Shown piece by piece: positions 17,040 through 26,530 of a stretch of 45,967 nt of DNA (position 1 is the first letter of the stretch; each line of letters starts with the position of its first letter). A model generated the notes under the pieces. That model was not told where the DNA came from. It worked only from the letters and a program-made list of their open reading frames with translations, and did no database searches. The stretch is from Lachnospiraceae bacterium. GTDB taxonomy: Bacteria > Bacillota > Clostridia > Lachnospirales > Lachnospiraceae. The stretch spans positions 1 to 45,967 of the forward strand of contig JAQUWF010000015.1 of assembly GCA_028692975.1 (NCBI GenBank), read 5' to 3'. The translations under genes were made by a program, and so were the position numbers.

Positions 17040-18440
17040 TTATTTGTAAACTTTTATATCAAAGGACTGATGAATCACGTCCCTTGCTTCCTCCTTGCTG
17101 GCAAATTCTTTTGCTTTCAGCATTTGGGCTACGATATTGCCGATAGCCGTTGCTTCGCCCGGACCTGCATGTACTTCCTTGCCGGTAGCCTTTGCAGTCA
17201 GTTCATTAAGATAGCCTGCATTGGATCCGCCGCCCACTACGTGGATACGGCTGTAGGTTCTGCCGGTAGACTGCTCAATGCCTTTGATGGTCTTATCATA
17301 GCACTCTGCCAGAGATGCATATACAACGGTAGCAATCTCGCCAAGGGTTTCCGGAACCTGCTGGTTCGTTCTCCTGCAGTAATCTTTCACTTCATCGATC
17401 ATACTGTCCGGTGCCATAAAGCAGTCATCATTTACATCTACACGGGATGGAAAATCTTTGCATTTTTCTGCTTCTGCACAGATCTCAGCAAATCCGTATT
17501 TATCATCCAGATTGTGACGAACGGACTGGATCATCCAGAGTCCCATAATGTTTCTCAGATAACGGAATTTGTAATCATATCCGCCTTCGTTGGTAAAGTT
17601 ATATTCTTTGCTCTTCGGTGAGCAGTCTGCCTCACTGCGCTCGATTCCTAATAAAGACCATGTCCCGGAACTGATATATACAAAATCATCATCGTTTGCC
17701 GGAACAGCCAGTACAGCAGATCCCGTATCATGTGTGCAGGGAACAACCAGTTCCATATCATAGCCGATCTCTTCTGCAATCTCCGGTCTCATATGTCCAA
17801 GGCTGGTTCCAGGAGTTACAACTTTCTGGAACATTTCTTTGTTAAAGCCCAGTCTCTCGATCAGTTCATAATCCCAGTCTTTTGTAACAGGGCTGATCAG
17901 CTGACCTGTGGTTGCTTCGGTATATTCATTTGCTTTCGTACCGGTGAGCAGGAAGTTGAAATAATCCGGAACACCAAGATATGTTTTTGCTTTCTTCATA
18001 TCCTCCGGCTGCTGCATCTTCACAGACATCAACTGATAAATGGTATTAAACATTTCCTTCTGGATGCCTGTTCTGGCATACAGCTCGTCCTCTGGTATGA
18101 TTTTGTAGACTTCATCGTCCATACCTTTTGTACGGCTGTCACGGTAACCATACATATGGCCCAACACTTCGTCCTTTTCGTCCAACAATGCAAAGTCAAC
18201 CCCCCAGGTATCAATCCCCATTGAGGTTGGAATCTTTCCGATTTCTTTGCACTTTTTCAGTCCTGCCTTAATGTTGGCGAACAACTGCTCATGATCCCAG
18301 CAAAGATGCCCATCGATTTTTTTCATTCCGTTCTCAAAACGATAAACCTCTTCTAACACGATCTTGCCGTCCACCATACTTCCAAGGATATGGCGACCAC
18401 TGGAAGCTCCAATATCAACTGCTAAATAATAATTACTCAT
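17040..18440 (-). CDS. rhaB: rhamnulokinase (FGGY family)
   Basis: A 466-residue sugar kinase. The N terminus has the rhamnulokinase version of the ATP motif, DIGASSGR (residues 9-16). GIDTWGVDFALLD (about 75-87) and the catalytic Asp238 in CTHDTGSAV match E. coli RhaB, including the SSGTWSL and NEGG segments. It phosphorylates L-rhamnulose at O1. It lies upstream of and probably with the isomerase. No rhamnulose 1-phosphate aldolase is nearby. L-fuculose is the main alternative substrate. Confidence 0.88.
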   Translation of the reverse strand: MSNYYLAVDIGASSGRHILGSMVDGKIVLEEVYRFENGMKKIDGHLCWDHEQLFANIKAGLKKCKEIGKIPTSMGIDTWGVDFALLDEKDEVLGHMYGYRDSRTKGMDDEVYKIIPEDELYARTGIQKEMFNTIYQLMSVKMQQPEDMKKAKTYLGVPDYFNFLLTGTKANEYTEATTGQLISPVTKDWDYELIERLGFNKEMFQKVVTPGTSLGHMRPEIAEEIGYDMELVVPCTHDTGSAVLAVPANDDDFVYISSGTWSLLGIERSEADCSPKSKEYNFTNEGGYDYKFRYLRNIMGLWMIQSVRHNLDDKYGFAEICAEAEKCKDFPSRVDVNDDCFMAPDSMIDEVKDYCRRTNQQVPETLGEIATVVYASLAECYDKTIKGIEQSTGRTYSRIHVVGGGSNAGYLNELTAKATGKEVHAGPGEATAIGNIVAQMLKAKEFASKEEARDVIHQSFDIKVYK

Positions 18441-18630
18441 TGCATGTTCCTCCTTCGTCTTCGCTCCCTTTAGGGATATCTTATTACTTTTTTCATTGAG
18501 TTTGAAGAACCCAATTTGTCAAAAAAAGTGTCTTTATTTGCATGAAGCAATTCAGAGGAGCAGAACAATAGAATAAACTTGTCTGGTACCTGCTCTCTGA
18601 GCCCTTCACAGTTAACAGTATTATACTAAA
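18441..18630 (-). promoter_or_regulatory. upstream region of rhaB
   Basis: A TTGACA box occurs at 18522-18517 on the minus strand, but I see no good -10 at the normal distance, so the promoter may need an activator. A CTGTGAA motif (minus strand, near 18610) resembles those in the 9.9-kb promoter region. AAGGAGGAAC precedes the rhaB start. Confidence 0.35.
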
Positions 18631-18634
18631 AAAT

Positions 18635-18658
18635 GGACTGCCACACAAGTGGCAGCCC
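18635..18658 (-). terminator. terminator of the second sugar transporter operon
   Basis: GGGCTGCCAC and GTGGCAGTCC (minus strand) form a 10-bp stem with a 4-base loop and one G-U pair, followed by ATTTTTT. It separates the transporter from rhaB. Confidence 0.9.
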
Positions 18659-18703
18659 ATTGAGATCGAACTATTTATACAGTTCTTTTAGTACCTGTTT
18701 TGA

Positions 18704-19870
18704 CTAGTCGTACAGGTTCTGTGCGATTTCTTCGCTTTCCATGTTTTCAGCTGTATACCACTGGCATCCTGTATCCTGATCAGAAACAGTTTTGCCTGCA
18801 GCAGCGTCAGCTAATGTCTGGATAAGAGCTTCACCCATAGCTACAGGAGCCTGAGTAATAGCACCAAGGAAAGTTCCGTTTGCTACAGCAGATTTGATAA
18901 CTTCACCAGAGTCAAATGCAACACCGATAACTTTGCCTTCGCCTGATCCAAATTTCTGAAGAGTTTCGTTAGCACTTACCATAGCTTCGCCTGAATGCTG
19001 GTTAGATCCGTAGATAGCGATTGTATCAGCTTTGTTTAACAGAGTTTCGCAGTCTGTCTTAGAAAGAGATGCATCAACCTGTGCAGGTACAGCAACTTCG
19101 ATCACTACATTAGCGCCGTCTGTTTTTTCACATTTAGAATCGGTAACGAATTTGTCATTGCCTTCAACAGTAGCTGTTTTTCCATCAGCAACAACTAAAG
19201 AAGCCAGTTTGTCAATGAAACCTAAACCACGGTTTCCAACTGATTCAGAAGTAGCATCCTGAGAAAGAACGCCAACTCTTACTGGAGCGGTAGCGCTTGC
19301 AATGATGTCTTTGATTGCAGGGTAAAGATTTTCAGCTGCCAGTTCGCCTGCTGCATAGTTGTCTGTTGCAACGGTAGCAACGATAGCTCCGTCTGGAGCA
19401 CCTGGAACACCTGAGTCAAAACCAACGATCGGGATACCAGCAGACTGAGCTGCTGTGATGCCGTCCATACAAGCCTCTGTATCAAGTGCTGCAAGACCGA
19501 TACCAGCTGGGCTGTTGTTGATTGCACTGTTTAACATCTGAACCTGGTCAGCGATATCAGACTCTGTGTTTGGTCCAACAAAGTTGATTTTAACGCCAAG
19601 CTCTTTTGCTTTGTTTTCAGCGCCTTTTAAAACTGCCTGCCAATACTGATGCTGGAAACCTTTGGAAACAATCTCAAAGCTCATGTCGCCAGTTGCTGCG
19701 GCATCAGTTTTCTCTGTGTCTTCCGTTTTCTCTTCAGCAGGTGCCTCTGTCTTTTCCTCTGTTGTAGCTGCGTCATCTGTTTTTGTCTCAGTTGCGGTAT
19801 TTCCGCATCCAATCACCATAGCTGCTACCATAGTAACACTAAGTAATACACTTAACACTTTTTTCTTCAT
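18704..19870 (-). CDS. sugar ABC transporter substrate-binding lipoprotein
   Basis: A 388-residue lipoprotein with signal peptide and lipobox VIGC (Cys22), then an acidic Thr/Glu/Lys linker to about residue 65. The mature part is a Peripla_BP_4 domain (KGFQHQYWQAVLKGAENKAKELG, VGFDSGVPG, ATDNYAAG). It is the last gene of the permease-ATPase-permease-binding protein operon and ends at a strong terminator. It differs clearly from the lipoprotein at 5117, so the two transporters probably take different sugars. The ligand is not readable from the sequence. Confidence 0.88.
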   Translation of the reverse strand: MKKKVLSVLLSVTMVAAMVIGCGNTATETKTDDAATTEEKTEAPAEEKTEDTEKTDAAATGDMSFEIVSKGFQHQYWQAVLKGAENKAKELGVKINFVGPNTESDIADQVQMLNSAINNSPAGIGLAALDTEACMDGITAAQSAGIPIVGFDSGVPGAPDGAIVATVATDNYAAGELAAENLYPAIKDIIASATAPVRVGVLSQDATSESVGNRGLGFIDKLASLVVADGKTATVEGNDKFVTDSKCEKTDGANVVIEVAVPAQVDASLSKTDCETLLNKADTIAIYGSNQHSGEAMVSANETLQKFGSGEGKVIGVAFDSGEVIKSAVANGTFLGAITQAPVAMGEALIQTLADAAAGKTVSDQDTGCQWYTAENMESEEIAQNLYD

Positions 19871-19931
19871 TCTTATATCCTCCTTTTTTTCTATATGTGA
19901 ACCGCTTTGCGGTACATATCATAAATAAGTT

Positions 19932-20945
19932 TTATGCTCTTGCCAGTTTTTTGTTCTTGAATACATCAAGAGAGATTGCAAGAATCAGTACAAGTCCTGT
20001 GATGATCTGCTGCCAGTTTGCCTGCAGTCCGATGTTTGGAAGTCCGATATTCAGAAGGGACATGATCAAAACACCGAGCAGGGTACCAACTACGGTACCG
20101 GAACCACCGTTCATGGAAGTACCACCGATGATGGCTGCGCCGATGGCGTTCAACTCCAGTCCGGCTCCACTACCAGGAGCTACAGAGGAAGAAAGAACAC
20201 CTGCGTAAGCGATAGCTGCAAGTCCGGTAAAGAAACCAGAAATAACGTATGCCAGCCACTGCCATTTAACAACATTTACACCAGACAGTCTCAACGCTTC
20301 TTTGTTACTGCCGATAGCGATGATATAACGTCCCGGGCGGGTTTTGTTCAGCACAAGAGACATGATCACAACTGCCAGAACCAGGAACACAATACCAATC
20401 GGCAACAGTACACCGGAAGTATTGATCTTGAAGATCGTTCTGAACCATCCCTGTGGAGTCGATGAGGACGGCCATGCGATGGATAATCCACCGGTAAAGA
20501 TTGAGCCAAGTCCACGTGTAATCATCATGGTACACAGAGTTGCGATAAATGGCGGCAGGTTCAGTATAGCTACCAGAAATCCATTGAAGAATCCAAAGAT
20601 GATACCTGCAACGACACAGATCAGCATGCCGACTCCAACAGGCATTCCCAGTTTTACAATACAGAACGCACCCATCAGTGCATAGCAGATCATGCCGGTA
20701 CCGATGGATAAGTCAACACCGCCGGTGATCAGGCAGAAGGTAACGCCGATAGCCATAAAGCCGATATAGTAAGAACTATCCAGCAGACTGACCAGTGTGG
20801 TGTACTGTCTGAATGAGCTGCTCATTACAAAGAACACTACATATAACAAGATAACCGCTAATAAAACTACAATTTTTTGGGCACCAACTGCTTTTACGAT
20901 TGGATTGTTGGTAAAAGCATTCCCCTTTTTCTCTTTATTTTCCAT
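19932..20945 (-). CDS. CUT2 sugar ABC transporter permease
   Basis: A 337-residue RbsC-type permease with about ten hydrophobic helices, GGVDLSIGTGMICYA early on and the conserved loop GGTSMNGGSGTVVG. It lies 15 bp after the ATPase gene. Together with the permease at 22485 it should form a heterodimeric channel. Confidence 0.88.
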   Translation of the reverse strand: MENKEKKGNAFTNNPIVKAVGAQKIVVLLAVILLYVVFFVMSSSFRQYTTLVSLLDSSYYIGFMAIGVTFCLITGGVDLSIGTGMICYALMGAFCIVKLGMPVGVGMLICVVAGIIFGFFNGFLVAILNLPPFIATLCTMMITRGLGSIFTGGLSIAWPSSSTPQGWFRTIFKINTSGVLLPIGIVFLVLAVVIMSLVLNKTRPGRYIIAIGSNKEALRLSGVNVVKWQWLAYVISGFFTGLAAIAYAGVLSSSVAPGSGAGLELNAIGAAIIGGTSMNGGSGTVVGTLLGVLIMSLLNIGLPNIGLQANWQQIITGLVLILAISLDVFKNKKLARA

Positions 20946-20960
20946 CTCTTCATCTCCTCA

Positions 20961-22454
20961 TTAATCTCTGAGTGTTGCTGCATGCATAATGTTTTCCTGG
21001 GTTGCTTCCGCGATATCAATCTCGCCGGTCTTCTTACCTTCGCACATTACGACGATTCGATCACTCATTCGCAGTACTTCTGTCATTTCAGAAGAAATCA
21101 TGATAATCGATTTCCCTTCTGCTACCAGTTCATTCATCAAATGATAGATCTCACTCTTTGCACCTACATCGATTCCTCGGGTTGGTTCATCGAAGATCAG
21201 GATATCACAGTTTCTTACCAGCCATTTTGCAATAACTACCTTCTGCTGGTTACCACCGGACAGGTTAACCACTTCCGTATCTACGGTCGGTGTCTTCGTC
21301 TTTAATTCTTCTACATATCTCTGTGCTATCTGATTTTCTTTCTTTTTGTTAATGAAGAGTCCGCTTGTAAAGTTGTCAAGGTTTGCCATGGTAGAGTTTT
21401 CTGCTACGGTCTTCGCAACAACGATTCCGAATCGCTTTCTGTCCTCTGACAGATATCCGATACCGGCTTTTACTGCATCCATCGGAGTCTTGATATCTAC
21501 CTTTGTACCATTGATATAGATATCTCCGCCATCTTTCGGATCAGCTCCGAATAAGGCTCTTGCGGTCTCTGTTCTACCTGCTCCCATCAGTCCTGAGAAT
21601 CCGAGGATCTCACCTTTGTGAAGCTCGAAACTTACGTCTCGTACCATCTTGCCTGCATTGAGATGTTCTACCTTTAAGACTACCGGTGCATCCGGTGCCA
21701 CGTTGCTCTCTGTCTTCGGATCTTCGTAGATAACACGTCCAACCATCATGTTGATGATATCATCCTTAGTGGAATCCTTGGTAATCAGAGTGCCTACATA
21801 ACCGCCATCTCGCATAACTGTAACACGGTCTGTGATAACTTTGATCTCATCCATACGATGTGATATGTATACGATACCAAGTCCCTGGTCTCTCAGGTCA
21901 CGAATGATCTTGAATAATTCTTCGATCTCCGTCTCGGTCAGTGCTGCAGACGGCTCGTCAAAGATAATAACCTTCGCCTCATGGGAAATCGCTTTTGCGA
22001 TCTCACACATCTGCTGTTTACCTACGGTAAGGTCTCCCATCTTATCATTTGGATTGATATCGATGTTTAATTTCTGGAAGAGTTTTATTGCTTCTTTATT
22101 CATCTTGCTGTCATTGATCAGCTTACCGCTCATCATCTCACGGCCGATGAAAATATTCTGTGCCACGGTCAAGTGGTTCATCATATTTAATTCCTGATGT
22201 ACGATCACGATACCGGCAGCCTGTGCCTCTCTCGGATTTGTAAATGTTACCTGTTTTCCTTCATATGTAATTGATCCTTCATCCATGGAATAGATACCGG
22301 TCAGTACTTTCATCAAAGTTGATTTACCTGCACCGTTTTCTCCCATGAGTGCATGAACTTCGCCTTTGCGTATCTCCAGGTCTACATGATCCAATGCATG
22401 TACACCAGGGAAAGACTTATCAATACCTTTCATTGTTAAGATTACTTCACCCAT
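20961..22454 (-). CDS. CUT2 sugar ABC transporter ATPase (double cassette)
   Basis: A 497-residue protein with two cassettes. The N-terminal one has GENGAGKST (38-46), signature LTVGKQQ and Walker B IIFDEPS. The C-terminal one has GLMGAGRTE, signature LSGGNQQK and IFDEPTRG. It ends in ATQENIMHAATLRD. The same C-terminal pattern reappears as a relic upstream of the operon at 23496. It sits between the two permease genes, an unusual but known order for this class. Confidence 0.9.
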   Translation of the reverse strand: MGEVILTMKGIDKSFPGVHALDHVDLEIRKGEVHALMGENGAGKSTLMKVLTGIYSMDEGSITYEGKQVTFTNPREAQAAGIVIVHQELNMMNHLTVAQNIFIGREMMSGKLINDSKMNKEAIKLFQKLNIDINPNDKMGDLTVGKQQMCEIAKAISHEAKVIIFDEPSAALTETEIEELFKIIRDLRDQGLGIVYISHRMDEIKVITDRVTVMRDGGYVGTLITKDSTKDDIINMMVGRVIYEDPKTESNVAPDAPVVLKVEHLNAGKMVRDVSFELHKGEILGFSGLMGAGRTETARALFGADPKDGGDIYINGTKVDIKTPMDAVKAGIGYLSEDRKRFGIVVAKTVAENSTMANLDNFTSGLFINKKKENQIAQRYVEELKTKTPTVDTEVVNLSGGNQQKVVIAKWLVRNCDILIFDEPTRGIDVGAKSEIYHLMNELVAEGKSIIMISSEMTEVLRMSDRIVVMCEGKKTGEIDIAEATQENIMHAATLRD

Positions 22455-22484
22455 GATTTCACCTTCTATCCTTTCTTAATCTGA

Positions 22485-23483
22485 TTAATTTCTTCTCTTT
22501 CTGCTTCGTACATCGGCATATACTGCGATGATAACGATAATACCAGTGATCACATACTGCCAGTCTTTCTGGAATCCCATAGCCAGAATACCCTCCTGCA
22601 GCAATGAAATAATCATAACACCTATGAATGCCCCACCGATGGAAGCAAGTCCACCTGACATGGAAGTTCCGCCCATTACACAACTTGCAATCGCGTCGTT
22701 GTTATATGTATCACCAAGTCCCGGCTGAACCGTCGAGTAAGCACCTACGAATACGATGGCTGCGATTCCTGCTAAGGTACCACAGATTACGTATGCAAGA
22801 CATTCCCATTTTTTAACATTAACACCTGATAAACGAACTGCTTCTTTGTTGCTTCCTAAACATAAGATATAACGTCCAGCCTTTGTCTTATTCAGGATCA
22901 TGGAGCAGATAATTGCAACAATGATCAGGAAGATCAGACCGGTTGGAATGGTAACGCCACCGACTGTGACTTTTACCAGACTTCTATACCAGCCATCGTC
23001 TGCAGTTGCCTGCGGCCAGCTGACTGACTGTGTCTTTGTGAATACGGAACCGATACCTTTGGAAAGCATCATACTTGCCATGGAAGAAATGAAGGACGGC
23101 AGTCCCATATAAGCAACCATGAATCCGTTTAACATACCGAAGATAACGCCGACTGCTACGCAGATCAGCAGACATAAGATAACAGGTAAACCTGATTTGG
23201 TCAATAACTGACCACCGACCAGTGCTGCACAGAACATTACTGTACCAATAGAAAAGTCGATACCGCCTGTGGCAATAACAAAGGTTACACCCAATGCCAG
23301 AAATCCAAGGAAATATGAATAATTCAATAAACTTAAGATTCTCTGATAATTAATAAACGATGCCTTGCCCATGATGGAACATACCAGTGCAAATGCAAAG
23401 TACATGAGTATCAGTACCCCGATCAGCACGACTCTGTTAAATCCAATTTTTTTAATGATTTTGTTGTTTTTAAAATTTTCCAC
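22485..23483 (-). CDS. CUT2 sugar ABC transporter permease
   Basis: A 332-residue RbsC-type permease, first intact gene of the operon, with GGIDFSIGTVMFCAA and the loop GGTSMSGGLASIGG. The start is GTG, supported by AGGAGG 8 bases upstream. That ribosome binding site overlaps the stop codon of a relic ATPase tail, so the gene once followed another ATPase gene directly. Confidence 0.87.
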   Translation of the reverse strand: MENFKNNKIIKKIGFNRVVLIGVLILMYFAFALVCSIMGKASFINYQRILSLLNYSYFLGFLALGVTFVIATGGIDFSIGTVMFCAALVGGQLLTKSGLPVILCLLICVAVGVIFGMLNGFMVAYMGLPSFISSMASMMLSKGIGSVFTKTQSVSWPQATADDGWYRSLVKVTVGGVTIPTGLIFLIIVAIICSMILNKTKAGRYILCLGSNKEAVRLSGVNVKKWECLAYVICGTLAGIAAIVFVGAYSTVQPGLGDTYNNDAIASCVMGGTSMSGGLASIGGAFIGVMIISLLQEGILAMGFQKDWQYVITGIIVIIAVYADVRSRKRRN

Positions 23484-23495
23484 TTCTTATTCCTC

Positions 23496-23594
23496 CTACT
23501 CTCTCAGCGCCGCCGCTTGCGTAATATTTTTCTCAATCGCCCCAGCGATATGTATCCAGCCATCTTTCTCTCCCGCACTCACATCTTCACCATC
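23496..23594 (-). pseudogene. relic C-terminus of a sugar ABC transporter ATPase
   Basis: A short open frame just before the permease encodes GEKDGWIHIAGAIEKNIT followed by QAAALRE and a TAG stop. It aligns without gaps to the end of the ATPase at 20961 (GKKTGEIDIAEATQENIM, then HAATLRD), with 13 identities in 25 positions by eye. The stop codon overlaps the ribosome binding site of the next gene, as in a normal ATPase-permease junction. No start or upstream domain remains. The piece lies in the 5' leader of the transporter transcript. Confidence 0.7.
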
Positions 23595-23618
23595 CCATCT
23601 ATTTTTCAATTTGTGAAC

Positions 23619-23647
23619 ATTATATGTCCAAATTGTAAAAATATTAA
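23619..23647 (-). promoter_or_regulatory. candidate promoter of the second transporter operon
   Basis: Minus strand: TTAATA (23647-23642), 17 bp, TATAAT (23624-23619). The -35 is poor, which fits control by the response regulator encoded upstream. GGTTAAA and GGTAAAA (plus strand, 23669 and 23682) resemble the repeats at 9914 and 9934. Confidence 0.5.
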
Positions 23648-23693
23648 TTGAATATCTTATAGAAAATGGTTAAATTTTTACGGTAAAAAATTA

Positions 23694-23722
23694 CGGTGGC
23701 AAATAGTGACTATTTACCACCG
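23694..23722 (-). terminator. terminator of the three-component sensor operon
   Basis: CGGTGGTAAATAG and CTATTTGCCACCG (minus strand) form a 13-bp stem with one G-U pair and a 3-base loop, followed by TAATTTTTT, 5 bp after the sensor gene's stop. Confidence 0.88.
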
Positions 23723-23727
23723 CATTT

Positions 23728-24729
23728 TTACTGTTGTTCGCCCACAAATGGGAAAAGAAGTTTCTGATTTTCTTCCGTATATATGTTGTTCATAGTGATC
23801 AGTTTGGAACCAGAATTCAGGAATTCATCTACCTGTTCTCCATTCAGAAGCTTCGCAGTCTGTTCCACACCCAGATAGCCCATGTTAAATGACTTCTGGA
23901 TAACAATCCCCTTGAATACGCCTTCTTCCATCAGTTGTATTTCTTCCAGTGAGCTGTCAAATCCTACCACAGTCACCTTATTCTTCAATCCAAGATCCTT
24001 AATAGCCCTGGCCGCACCTACTGCGGAATATTCGTTCAGGCCGACTATTACATTCATATGTGGATGCTTTCTGATCAGATCCACGGTAAGATCATATGCC
24101 TTGCCAAAGGCCGAATCACAGAAAACCACTTCTTCTATATTCTCTGCATAGGCCCCCAGTCCGCTTCTCACGCCAGTCTCCCTGTCGATGGCTGTGGAAG
24201 CCCCTTTCACATGCCCGACAATACCAATGCTCGGCTCCTCAATGGGCGTGGACTCAATCAGTTCCTTTGCATAATCCCCCAGCTGCGTCCCCGTTTCTAT
24301 ATTATCTGTTGCCACAGCAGCATCTTCTATTTTCCTATCCGTCTGGGAATCCACATAGACCAGTTTGATATTGTTATCCTTCACCTTCTGGAGCATATCA
24401 CTGTTTTGTGTATAACTGGTGGGTGCAACGATAAGCGCGTCCGGCTTCTGATCAATGGCCCACTGGATCAATTCATTCTGCTGCTCATAGGCATCCTCGC
24501 TATCCGGTGCCGTAACCTGTAACTGCAGATTATTTTCCTCTGCAGCCATCTTTGCCCCCTCGATAAGCGAGGTCCAGAAATCATTACTCTCATCGACGAT
24601 CTTTGGGATCAGAATCACCTGATAGGATTTTTGTTCATCTAATTCTGCATTTTTGTAGATGGCGTAACTGCCAATCCCTAAACATATAAGGATGAGTGCA
24701 ACCAGAATCAGTCTCTTATTCGTTTTCAT
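23728..24729 (-). CDS. membrane-tethered sugar-binding sensor protein
   Basis: A 333-residue Peripla_BP_4 protein. Residues about 5-24 are a hydrophobic helix without a proper lipobox (the only Cys is in LILICLG) and without a clear cleavage site, so it probably stays anchored. The ligand domain begins at about residue 36 (QVILIPKIVDESNDFWTSLI). The gene overlaps the end of the kinase gene by 14 bp and lies apart from the transporter's own lipoprotein. The arrangement resembles the XylFII-LytS-YesN xylose sensor of Clostridium beijerinckii, where a tethered binding protein presents sugar to the kinase. Confidence 0.85.
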   Translation of the reverse strand: MKTNKRLILVALILICLGIGSYAIYKNAELDEQKSYQVILIPKIVDESNDFWTSLIEGAKMAAEENNLQLQVTAPDSEDAYEQQNELIQWAIDQKPDALIVAPTSYTQNSDMLQKVKDNNIKLVYVDSQTDRKIEDAAVATDNIETGTQLGDYAKELIESTPIEEPSIGIVGHVKGASTAIDRETGVRSGLGAYAENIEEVVFCDSAFGKAYDLTVDLIRKHPHMNVIVGLNEYSAVGAARAIKDLGLKNKVTVVGFDSSLEEIQLMEEGVFKGIVIQKSFNMGYLGVEQTAKLLNGEQVDEFLNSGSKLITMNNIYTEENQKLLFPFVGEQQ

Positions 24730-26530
24730 CTCCGTCGCCTCCTTTATTCAGGGGGATAATGATTGTGGCAGTGGTCCCCTCCAGTTCCCTGCTTTCATAA
24801 GAAATACCGTATTCTTCACCGTAATGCAGCTGAAGACGCTGCTGCACATTGTAAATGCCCACGCCATTTGATTTGTAGTTCACCTTGTGGTGGTCAAAAA
24901 TATGATCCAGCGTATCCTGATTCATACCGACCCCGTCATCATGGATGCGGATATAGATTTTCTGCGTATCCTTGGTAACGTTTATGGTGAGCATGCCCTT
25001 CGTCTCTTTGTATTTCAGTCCATGATAAATGGCATTTTCCACGATAGGCTGCAGCACCAGTTTGACGATAGGATTCCACTCCACCTCCGGGTCCACCTCG
25101 ATCTGGAATTCCAGTTTGTCCTTATAACGCATTTTCTGAATGGTCAGATAGCTCTTCACATAATCGATTTCCTGGCGGATTGGCACCAGTTCGTCCTCAT
25201 TGCTGATACTCTGCCGCAGGAGTCTTGCCAGGGAGGAGGTCATAAGCACGACTTCCTCATTTTTCTTTCCCTCGGCCATCCAGATAATGGAATCCAGGGT
25301 ATTATACAGGAAGTGTGGATTGATCTGGGACTGCAGTGCTTTCATCTCGCTCTTTCGCTTCTGCTCCTGCTCATACACATTCTGCTCCATAAGATTCTGT
25401 ATACGGTCAGTCATAAGGTTAAAGGATTTGCTCAGGCTTCCAATCTCATTGTTGGTGGTAATCGCCACGCTGGCCTTATCAAATTCCCCCTGCTCCACCT
25501 TTTCCATAGAGTCACGCAGGTCTTCCACCGGCTTCGTAATGCCCTTGGAAATAATGCTGGAAAGAATCACGACCGCCGCCAAAAGCACCAATGCTACCAG
25601 CACATACAGGAGCTGAGTCTGCTTGTTGTTTTTCAGCAACTCCGAATTATACGCCACACCGACTACGGTCCATCCGGTTTTTTCCGAGGTGGATATGGTA
25701 TATAATTTGCTGTCATTGTCATCTGAAACAATGAAATGATCGTTCTTGCACTCCAGCACCTCGTCCACCCGCTCCGTCTTCAGACCACCGTAAATCAACT
25801 GCTGCTGTGGATGATAGATCAGATTGCCATTTTCATCCAGAATATAAAGGTAGCCCTTATTTCCGATTTTATTATTGTTGCAGAGGTTACTGATCGCACT
25901 GTAATTCAGGTCAATAAAAAACAGCCCCTCCCGCACATTGGTTGTCTGATTGGTAATGACACGGCTCAGGGTAATGACCCATTTGTAACTGCTGGTGATG
26001 GCATTCTGTACATGGGAAGGGGACAGGCTGATACCCGTGTCCGATTCCATGGCCTTCTGATACCAGTCCTGGCTGGCAATATCCACATGAGAGTTCAGCG
26101 AAGTATAGCCATCATTCACCACATAATGATCCATATTACGTACCGCGGCGATATTGTAAATATCATCACGGCTGTCTATGATCGTGCGGAACTGGGATAT
26201 CACCCGTTCCTCCGCCGCCACCCGCTTCACACCGGAAGCCTCATCCTCAAAGAGAACAGTCTGTACGTCTTCATTATTTACCACAACAGAAGATATATTT
26301 TCCATGTAATCGATATACGAATCAATATCATAATTAACCTGCCCGATGATCTTTGAAGTATTGCTGACGGCATTGTCCATAACCGTATTTTCCGTATAAG
26401 TCAATGCAATAATCAAAAAAATAGATAGTGCCACCAGAATAATGAGTGTAAAGGAAAAAAGCATAGCGGTACGTATGCTTTTAAAACGGCCGATCACGGT
26501 CTTTCTCTGCTTTTTTTCCTTTTCCGACAT
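24716..26530 (-). CDS. YesM/LytS-type sensor histidine kinase
   Basis: A 604-residue kinase with transmembrane helices at about residues 22-44 and 303-326. The extracytoplasmic part looks like a double Cache domain (DWYQKAMESDTGISLSPSHV, GYLYILDENGNLIYHP). A HAMP segment, a His_kinase domain with His406 in QINPHFLYNT and a HATPase (VENAIYHGL, DDGVGM) follow. The start ATG touches the stop of the response regulator (TAAATG), and the gene overlaps the binding-protein gene. The three gene products therefore probably work as one sensor. Confidence 0.93.
   Translation of the reverse strand: MSEKEKKQRKTVIGRFKSIRTAMLFSFTLIILVALSIFLIIALTYTENTVMDNAVSNTSKIIGQVNYDIDSYIDYMENISSVVVNNEDVQTVLFEDEASGVKRVAAEERVISQFRTIIDSRDDIYNIAAVRNMDHYVVNDGYTSLNSHVDIASQDWYQKAMESDTGISLSPSHVQNAITSSYKWVITLSRVITNQTTNVREGLFFIDLNYSAISNLCNNNKIGNKGYLYILDENGNLIYHPQQQLIYGGLKTERVDEVLECKNDHFIVSDDNDSKLYTISTSEKTGWTVVGVAYNSELLKNNKQTQLLYVLVALVLLAAVVILSSIISKGITKPVEDLRDSMEKVEQGEFDKASVAITTNNEIGSLSKSFNLMTDRIQNLMEQNVYEQEQKRKSEMKALQSQINPHFLYNTLDSIIWMAEGKKNEEVVLMTSSLARLLRQSISNEDELVPIRQEIDYVKSYLTIQKMRYKDKLEFQIEVDPEVEWNPIVKLVLQPIVENAIYHGLKYKETKGMLTINVTKDTQKIYIRIHDDGVGMNQDTLDHIFDHHKVNYKSNGVGIYNVQQRLQLHYGEEYGISYESRELEGTTATIIIPLNKGGDGDENE

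Noticed and set aside
17070..17621. 183-codon plus-strand open frame
   Set aside because: Antisense shadow of rhaB, whose motifs are complete.
18517..18522. Complete constitutive promoter for rhaB
   Set aside because: A TTGACA box is present but no acceptable -10 lies 16-18 bp downstream, so I list the region only with low confidence.
24887..25705. 272-codon plus-strand open frame
   Set aside because: It lies wholly antisense to the histidine kinase gene, which has full domain support; the peptide shows no recognisable domain.
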